This document shows positions 26,163 to 30,676 of a stretch of DNA of 30,676 nucleotides, piece by piece. Each line of letters starts with the position of its first letter. The stretch's first letter is position 1. The notes below the pieces were generated by a model. It was given only the letters and a program-made list of their open reading frames with translations. It was not told the origin of the DNA and did not search any database. Source of the stretch: a virus; IMG/VR virus record IMGVR_UViG_3300028383_000218, positions 1 to 30,676 of that record; one strand, 5' to 3'. The position numbers and the translations under genes are program-made.

Positions 26163-26633
26163 ATGTATAAAAAATTACCAACACTAACTAGTTCAAGCAT
26201 AAAACAGTTTGAAAATTTATATAGTTCCGTGGAAATGAAAGATTTTCCTGTAAGACTAGGAGTTCATGGAGCAAGTAAACCTAGTTATTATTTCTCCTCA
26301 AAATGGTACGATTGGAAGCATGATCAAAGAGAAGGCTTTAAATCTGCATTTCCTGAGCCGTATGCCGATTATGCAGTTTCTGGTTACTTTATTAATTTTC
26401 CTGCAGAGATAGGTAGGTTAGATCTACAAGATTATTGGGTAGGATCTAGAATGGCAGGCAATATGATTTCATACAGCCTTACAGATAATATAATTTACAT
26501 TAATGACGAAGGTATTTCTGTCAAGAAAGGAGAAGGCATTACTTTCAATCTTAGAGAATATCACGAAGTAAAAGCAACATCCGCACATGATCAAAAATGG
26601 GCATGTTTAATGACTATGAAATCATTTATATAA
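26163..26633 (+). CDS. Cupin / double-stranded beta-helix protein, possibly Asp/Asn hydroxylase-like (156 aa)
   Basis: A 156 aa protein 8 bases after the oxygenase gene, with an AGGA ribosome binding site. The C-terminal third (GISVKKGEGITFNLREYHEV, then KATSAHDQKWACLM) resembles the final strands of the aspartyl/asparaginyl beta-hydroxylase family, in which W-x-x-G-x-x-x-x-F-x-x-x-x-x-H-E-V carries the second iron-binding His. Here that His would be about residue 135. I cannot find a convincing first H-x-D motif, and the Arg usually found after HEV is replaced, so enzymatic activity is doubtful. It may be a degenerate or non-catalytic cupin. It converges with the Nudix gene and overlaps it by 12 bases. 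Confidence 0.55.
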   Translation: MYKKLPTLTSSSIKQFENLYSSVEMKDFPVRLGVHGASKPSYYFSSKWYDWKHDQREGFKSAFPEPYADYAVSGYFINFPAEIGRLDLQDYWVGSRMAGNMISYSLTDNIIYINDEGISVKKGEGITFNLREYHEVKATSAHDQKWACLMTMKSFI

Positions 26634-26638
26634 TGATT
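26620..26638. repeat. 7-bp inverted repeat at the convergent gene ends
   Basis: AATCATT (26620-26626) and AATGATT (26632-26638) flank TATAT and cover the stop codons of both convergent genes. It could form a weak AT-rich hairpin in either transcript. No immediate T-run follows, so a terminator role is uncertain. Confidence 0.4.
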
Positions 26639-27053
26639 GAACATCTAAAACCGTTGCAATTTTTGTTTGATTAGGTTTTTTAGTCAATGTGTTTTTCAAT
26701 CCATAGTGCAACGGACGTGGCCATTTGTCGCAGGAAACCCATGCATATCCGTCGTGTTCTTGATTTAACAAAGGCATAAATTCTTTCCTTATTATACAGA
26801 GATAAGTATGAAATGTAAAGGAATTGTCTCTAGATTGAAATTTTTCAAGAGGCACAGTTTTCAATATGTCAACAGAACCTATTTCTTCCCAAATTTCTCT
26901 CTTTAGGCCTTCCCAGGGAGTTTCTTGATTTTCCGTGTTACCTCCAACAATCCCCCATACATTTGATCTCTTCCCCTGAGTTCGATGAACAAAAAGAAAT
27001 CTTTCAGTGTCAAGACTGAAGAAAAGAGCACCTGCACATACAAGGTTTGACAT
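26622..27053 (-). CDS. Nudix hydrolase (143 aa)
   Basis: A 143 aa protein with a complete Nudix box, G-x5-E-x7-R-E-x-x-E-E-x-G, at residues 38-60 (G38, E44, R52, E53, E56, E57, G59). The N-terminal VCAGALFFS and VHRT strands and the WGIVGG approach fit the usual alpha/beta/alpha fold. Family members hydrolyse nucleoside diphosphates linked to another group (oxidised dNTPs, ADP-ribose, NADH, dinucleoside polyphosphates, RNA caps); the substrate cannot be predicted here. The start at 27053 has an AAAGG ribosome binding site. The gene is encoded opposite to the surrounding fibre genes, shares a 74-base divergent gap with the 710 aa gene, and its 3' end overlaps the cupin-like gene by 12 bases. 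This suggests separate, possibly earlier expression, or later insertion. Confidence 0.92.
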   Translation of the reverse strand: MSNLVCAGALFFSLDTERFLFVHRTQGKRSNVWGIVGGNTENQETPWEGLKREIWEEIGSVDILKTVPLEKFQSRDNSFTFHTYLCIIRKEFMPLLNQEHDGYAWVSCDKWPRPLHYGLKNTLTKKPNQTKIATVLDVQSLYK

Positions 27054-27101
27054 ACCTTTACTTATATCTCAAAATGCTACATATAATTCAAAGTGAAGCT
27101 T

Positions 27102-27109
27102 GATAAATA
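27102..27109 (+). promoter_or_regulatory. Late promoter-like box GATAAATA
   Basis: TGATAAATA occurs in the divergent gap between the Nudix gene and the 710 aa fibre gene, 18 bases before the ATG at 27128, with GAGGA at 27117-27121 as ribosome binding site. The spacing to the start matches that of the perfect box at 2690. Confidence 0.6.
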
Positions 27110-27127
27110 TCATAACGAGGACATAAA

Positions 27128-29260
27128 ATGAGCAACTTTTTTGGTAGAATAAGAATTATTCCTAGACAATCAAGCTTCCTAGATAGAATATCAGGATCAA
27201 GCGGGCAGATTTACACAAACAAAGATTCTGGTAGTATTCGGGTATACAACGGTGACGATCCAGGAGGAAAAGAACTTGCAACTTCGGATTTTAAAAACAT
27301 AGAAAGCACTGCAGAACTTGACCTACTAAGTAAAAAGAATCGAATTCGTTTTCATTGGGACACACTTAATGACCTTGAAACAGAAGTAGATCCTGTTGTT
27401 TATCACGGCATGATTGCTCATGTTCACTCTGAAGGCAGACTGTATTTTGCACATGCAGGTGAATGGACACCGGTTGCTAATCTTTCTGAAGCCGGCAATA
27501 TTCCCTACACTGCGGATGCGGAAAACGAGTTGCAGTGGGTCGAAGGTACCTGGGACTTTGGAAACAATATAATAAAATATGCCAACGCAATTCAATTAGA
27601 AGCTGATCTTGCAAATTACGATGCTGGCGTTTATCACGGCATGACCATGCATGTTCACGAAACCGGTGCTCTCTACTATGCACACGCAGGAGAGTGGCGA
27701 AAACTGTTAACAGATGTTCAACATTCAGATGTTGAAGGAGCAGGGTATGCTAATCCTCTAGGCGCAACAGCCTATTCAAACGATTTTGCAGATTTGGATA
27801 ATGCTCCCGCAAGTATATTAGATTTGGGAATCACAGACGGTTCATCTGGTCAGGTGTTATCCACAGACGGTGCAGGCACATTCTCATTTGTAGATGCTGC
27901 TGCAGGCACAGGCAGTTCGTTCAATCTTATAGAATCAGACGACGGTTCTTTCAATGCTGATGATGTATCCAATCTAAGAATACTAGGCGGCGAGAATATA
28001 TCAACGGAAGTAGTAACAGATTCAGATGAATTGACTATTAACCTTGATTCTTTTTCTATTAACTTTTTGACAGACGTAGATACCGAATCCAATCCTCCAG
28101 CCACAGGTGAAGTACTGAAATGGGACGGCGCAAAATGGGCACCAGGAATTGACGTTGCAGAAGGCGGATCTGGACTAGACGCAGATACCCTAGACGGTCA
28201 GGACGGTTCCTACTATCTTGATTACAATAATTTTACCAACACGCCCAGCGTAGTAACTCTTGAAGATCTTTCTATTGGCAACGAACTCACAGCAGCAGGC
28301 AACGGTGCTATATCATACGACAACACAACAGGCGTGTTTCGTTTTACACCACCTACAGCAGCAGGCATTGGAGCTCTAACTTCTGTAGCGTTCTCTGATC
28401 TTACGTCAACTCCTACCACAATAGCCGGCTATGGAATAACTGATGCGTTTTCAGGTTCGTTTGGAGATCTCTCAAACACACCTACCACTATTGCAGGATA
28501 CGGTATCACTGACGCATTCTCGGGCGATTATAACGATCTTTCAAACACTCCTGCGATACCGTCAACTATATTAGATCTTGGTATATCAGATGGCACAGAC
28601 GGGCAAGTGTTGACCACAGACGGTGCAGGCAATTTTTCTTTCGCAAGTGTGACGCAAACCAGCGGTGGAGACCCAGACCAGAATCTGTTTGCTACCATAA
28701 ACGCAGATTCAGGATCTACCACAGCAGATACCACCACTGACAGTCTTACTGTTGCAGGTGGCACGGATATATCTACCTCAATATCTGGAGACACTGTGAC
28801 AGTCAGCTTCACAGGGTCAACATCAAGTGGCGCTTCTAACTTTGACGAACTCACAGACGTCGGTTCTGCAGGCATAGACGTCAATGACATATTCGAAGCC
28901 GCAATTGTTACTCTGAGAGTGAACAACAACAGTTCAATTGCCTACACATTTGATTCACACTACTCAGGAGATAATCCCACAATTTATGCTCTATCTGGAA
29001 CAACAATTGCGTTTGACCTAGATCAAGTGGGAGGTCATCCTTTTGAAATACAGGATTCAGGTGGCACAGCAATATCCCAAGGATTGGTTCATGTCAGTGC
29101 AACAGGTTCTGTATCAACTGGCTCTAGTGCTCAGGGATTTGATTCTGGAACACTGTATTGGAGAATACAAGAGTCAATCTCGGGTAATTACCAATATCAG
29201 TGTCAGTTTCACGCTGGTATGAATGGCACAATTACTGTAAAAAGACTAAGCGCAATCTAG
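27128..29260 (+). CDS. Fibre protein with HxH repeats and C-terminal cupredoxin-like domain (710 aa)
   Basis: A 710 aa structural protein. The N-terminal part (about 1-210) contains two similar units 77 residues apart, each YHGM-x-x-HVH ... A-H-A-G-E-W (H93, H98, H100, H109; H170, H175, H177, H186). A fibre shaft follows, with ILDLGITDG..GQVLSTDGAG at about 230 and again at about 480, and a tandem 23-residue repeat TPTTIAGYGITDAFSG (about 422-476). The last 115 residues form a cupredoxin-like domain with H637 (GGHPFEI) and C692-Q-F-H695-A-G-M698, the full set of type 1 copper ligands in amicyanin spacing. It is read from its own late promoter-like box and ends by overlapping the convergent minus-strand gene by four bases. 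Probably a receptor-binding or tail-surface fibre; metal binding is an inference from motifs. Confidence 0.8.
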   Translation: MSNFFGRIRIIPRQSSFLDRISGSSGQIYTNKDSGSIRVYNGDDPGGKELATSDFKNIESTAELDLLSKKNRIRFHWDTLNDLETEVDPVVYHGMIAHVHSEGRLYFAHAGEWTPVANLSEAGNIPYTADAENELQWVEGTWDFGNNIIKYANAIQLEADLANYDAGVYHGMTMHVHETGALYYAHAGEWRKLLTDVQHSDVEGAGYANPLGATAYSNDFADLDNAPASILDLGITDGSSGQVLSTDGAGTFSFVDAAAGTGSSFNLIESDDGSFNADDVSNLRILGGENISTEVVTDSDELTINLDSFSINFLTDVDTESNPPATGEVLKWDGAKWAPGIDVAEGGSGLDADTLDGQDGSYYLDYNNFTNTPSVVTLEDLSIGNELTAAGNGAISYDNTTGVFRFTPPTAAGIGALTSVAFSDLTSTPTTIAGYGITDAFSGSFGDLSNTPTTIAGYGITDAFSGDYNDLSNTPAIPSTILDLGISDGTDGQVLTTDGAGNFSFASVTQTSGGDPDQNLFATINADSGSTTADTTTDSLTVAGGTDISTSISGDTVTVSFTGSTSSGASNFDELTDVGSAGIDVNDIFEAAIVTLRVNNNSSIAYTFDSHYSGDNPTIYALSGTTIAFDLDQVGGHPFEIQDSGGTAISQGLVHVSATGSVSTGSSAQGFDSGTLYWRIQESISGNYQYQCQFHAGMNGTITVKRLSAI
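27401..27697 (+). repeat. Two HxH-containing coding repeats in the 710 aa protein
   Basis: Coding units at 27401-27469 and 27632-27700 encode YHGMIAHVHSEGRLYFAHAG.. and YHGMTMHVHETGALYYAHAG.., with four His conserved in register. The intervening sequence is not repeated at the DNA level. Confidence 0.8.
28391..28555 (+). repeat. Tandem 69-bp fibre shaft repeats
   Basis: Two complete 23-codon units (28391-28459 and 28460-28528) encode FxDLxxTPTTIAGYGITDAFSG, followed by the start of a third (YNDLSNTPA, to 28555). Such units are typical of phage fibre shafts and a likely site of copy-number change. Confidence 0.85.
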
Positions 29261-29272
29261 AATTCTATGCGC
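29250..29272. repeat. Inverted repeat over convergent stop codons
   Basis: The arms GCGCA (29250-29254) and TGCGC (29268-29272) enclose the palindrome TAGAATTCTA (29258-29267), centred on the overlapping stops of the 710 aa gene and the minus-strand gene. It may fold in both transcripts. There is no T-run, so a terminator role is only possible. Confidence 0.4.
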
Positions 29273-30666
29273 CACGCACCGTTTGGATATTCACCTTCGA
29301 AACTCAACAGCCACTCTGAATTTTCGAACTTGTACTGAATGCCTGTGTTTAGATTCGTGGTGTAGATTATTGTATTTTCATCATGCTGAGCTGCTTCAAA
29401 CACAACATGCCAACTAGAACCGTCCCATTCTATTATATCATTGCCCTTGGCAATAAAATCAGTACCGTCGTTGTTCTTCCATGCATCAGCTCCATCTGTA
29501 TTGACAGAATCGCCTATAGCCCCTAACAGCAATATCCTTGGATTTCCGCTTGCCTGTAGATTTTCTGGGTTGCTTTTTTTAGGATCAATAATGTAGTCTA
29601 TCTTGCTGCGAGATCCTGTAGGGCCTGTGAGCACAGTGTCTGTTGGAATTGAATCCACATCCCAGTTTACCACAGCTTCTGTGGGATCAGAAGGTGTAAT
29701 AGCAAAGGTACCTGCTATTTCTGAATCGAGATCAGATCGTTTTAGTCTTAGAAGAGAAATACCTTCTTCGAATTTGTAAGGCATCGCTTCTAGGAAGGTA
29801 TACCAATCTATAGCACCCACTACACCGTTTTTTGCAAGCTGAGCTGTGTTGTTTATGACTAACAGATCAATGTTCTGATAGGTGTTTTTAATAGTAATAT
29901 TCACTGCTTGATTGGTTTCATAATCTGCAGTGGCTTTTGCACGTTCTAGATCACCCTGCTCGTTGATAAAGATGCCTGTCTCTGTTTCTGCATCTCCTTC
30001 TGCAACTGACACATCAAGATCTCCCAGACTTTCTTTCATGTCTTCTTTGGAGTTGTGAATTCGAGAAATTATGTCTGTGATTACTCCTAGGCGCTTGACT
30101 TTTGCAGGTGGTGCTACCCAGATCGGAGTTGTAAATTCCATTGTGCTTACATCAATTTCAGATTCTGTTCCCGCCGGAATTGTTCGGCTACTCCACGTAA
30201 TTGAATTGAGATATACCGCAGTCAAGCTAGTCCAATCAAGGTAATTGTCTGTGGTCTGCAATTCCAGCGAAGGATTAAACAGCATGAGAATCTGTTCAAG
30301 TATCTGTAGTTTTTGATCTGTGTTTGTGCTCCAAATATCCACACTCACAGTAAGAGTGTAGGGAGTTGGCATGAGGCGTTCAACCGTGTAGTTTTTGCCT
30401 TCCGTGTTTAGATATTCATTACCCGCCTGATCAAATTCTCTTTCTCTGATATTTACTTTGTTTACATAGGAAGCGTCTGCCAGTCGTGAAGTGTCCAACT
30501 CAAGACTGGTAACATACAGAGCCATTCGAGGCGCTGTGGGAATTTTGTTTTCTGAATTGTCTCTTAAAATTGATCCTACCTGGCGTGTTAGGTCACCATA
30601 CATCACAGGCACAACATTGATATCCTGAGAGCTGTCTTTGTAGGAAAAACCACTCATCATTCTCAC
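29257..30666 (-). CDS. T4 gp15/gp3-like tail sheath stabiliser or related tail protein (469 aa), start uncertain
   Basis: The N-terminal two-fifths resembles the T4 gp15/gp3 tail completion family: MSGFSYKDSSQ then VMYGDLTRQVGSIL, and RLMPTPYTLTVSVDIWSTNT followed by QILEQILMLFNPSLEL. This parallels the N-P-x-P-(Y/I)-x-(I/M)-x-x-x-L-S-I ... QI(V/L)EQILPYF.P pattern as I recall it. Family members cap the contracted-tail sheath near the neck. At 469 aa it is clearly longer than T4 gp15 (about 270 aa); the extra C-terminal region has an acidic linker (about 215-245) and a beta-rich end with GNDIIEWDGSSWHVVFE. The listed start is a GTG at 30666; ATGs at 30660 and 30657 fit better because another frame has a TGA at 30665-30663 that could end the upstream gene. 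The frame stays open to the window edge, so the 5' end may lie outside. Confidence 0.62.
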   Translation of the reverse strand: MRMMSGFSYKDSSQDINVVPVMYGDLTRQVGSILRDNSENKIPTAPRMALYVTSLELDTSRLADASYVNKVNIREREFDQAGNEYLNTEGKNYTVERLMPTPYTLTVSVDIWSTNTDQKLQILEQILMLFNPSLELQTTDNYLDWTSLTAVYLNSITWSSRTIPAGTESEIDVSTMEFTTPIWVAPPAKVKRLGVITDIISRIHNSKEDMKESLGDLDVSVAEGDAETETGIFINEQGDLERAKATADYETNQAVNITIKNTYQNIDLLVINNTAQLAKNGVVGAIDWYTFLEAMPYKFEEGISLLRLKRSDLDSEIAGTFAITPSDPTEAVVNWDVDSIPTDTVLTGPTGSRSKIDYIIDPKKSNPENLQASGNPRILLLGAIGDSVNTDGADAWKNNDGTDFIAKGNDIIEWDGSSWHVVFEAAQHDENTIIYTTNLNTGIQYKFENSEWLLSFEGEYPNGAWRIEF

Positions 30667-30676
30667 CAGCTGAGTG

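Noticed and set aside
27059-27066. TATAAGTA on the minus strand before the Nudix gene
   Set aside because: It is only about 5 bases from the start codon, which would leave no room for the ribosome binding site in the transcript.
1-30676. CRISPR arrays, tRNA genes, insertion sequences, attachment sites
   Set aside because: None seen: repeats present are within coding sequence, and no cloverleaf, transposase or integrase was recognised.

Overview
The window looks like part of the late structural region of a lytic T4-like myovirus from a marine setting (cyanophage or pelagiphage type). Four things point this way: an AT-rich genome with tightly packed or overlapping genes; T4-type late promoter boxes (TATAAATA or GATAAATA) in the intergenic gaps; giant fibre or tail-surface proteins of the kind seen in marine T4-like phages; and, at the right edge on the minus strand, a protein resembling the T4 gp15/gp3 tail sheath stabiliser family. 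No host marker (photosynthesis gene, tRNA, integrase) is present, so the host cannot be named.

Layout: 1-84 is a GC-richer leader that may hold the last codons of an upstream gene. 85-474 is a small unknown protein closed by a clear rho-independent terminator (479-504). 516-2685 holds a fibre-like protein and two small proteins. From the late promoter at 2690, 2716-5559 and 5692-9417 encode two paralogous fibre proteins (947 and 1241 aa) built around a pectin-lyase-like beta-helix; the second carries an inserted LamG-type lectin domain. 9421-10193 holds two small proteins. 10190-15679 and 15709-23079 encode two giant paralogues (1829 and 2456 aa). Each has seven N-terminal CBM5/12-like repeats, a beta-helix core, a six-repeat Asp-box-like propeller and a shared C-terminal region.

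23093-25183 holds a small beta protein, a fibre with a C-terminal S74 intramolecular chaperone, and three tandem paralogous 85-91 aa proteins. 25185-26633 holds an acidic protein of unknown role, a 2-oxoglutarate/Fe(II) oxygenase and a cupin-like protein. A Nudix hydrolase lies on the opposite strand (26622-27053). 27128-29260 encodes a 710 aa fibre with two HxH-containing repeats and a C-terminal cupredoxin-like domain. 29257-30666 (minus) is the sheath-stabiliser-like protein.

Taken together this is mostly a host-recognition arsenal of lectin-like, carbohydrate-binding-like and beta-helix modules. Small beta-sandwich proteins follow three of the long fibre genes, and a short cassette of possible virion-modifying enzymes sits beside it. 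The most unusual signal is a recurring set of metal-ligand-like motifs on predicted tail-surface proteins: two amicyanin-spaced cupredoxin domains, HxH repeats, and C-x3-H in ten of fourteen CBM-like repeats. The second is a three-gene cassette in which the conserved C-terminal codons of each protein form the ribosome binding site of the next gene. There is no gene-free stretch over 300 bases; the longest gap is 5560-5691.
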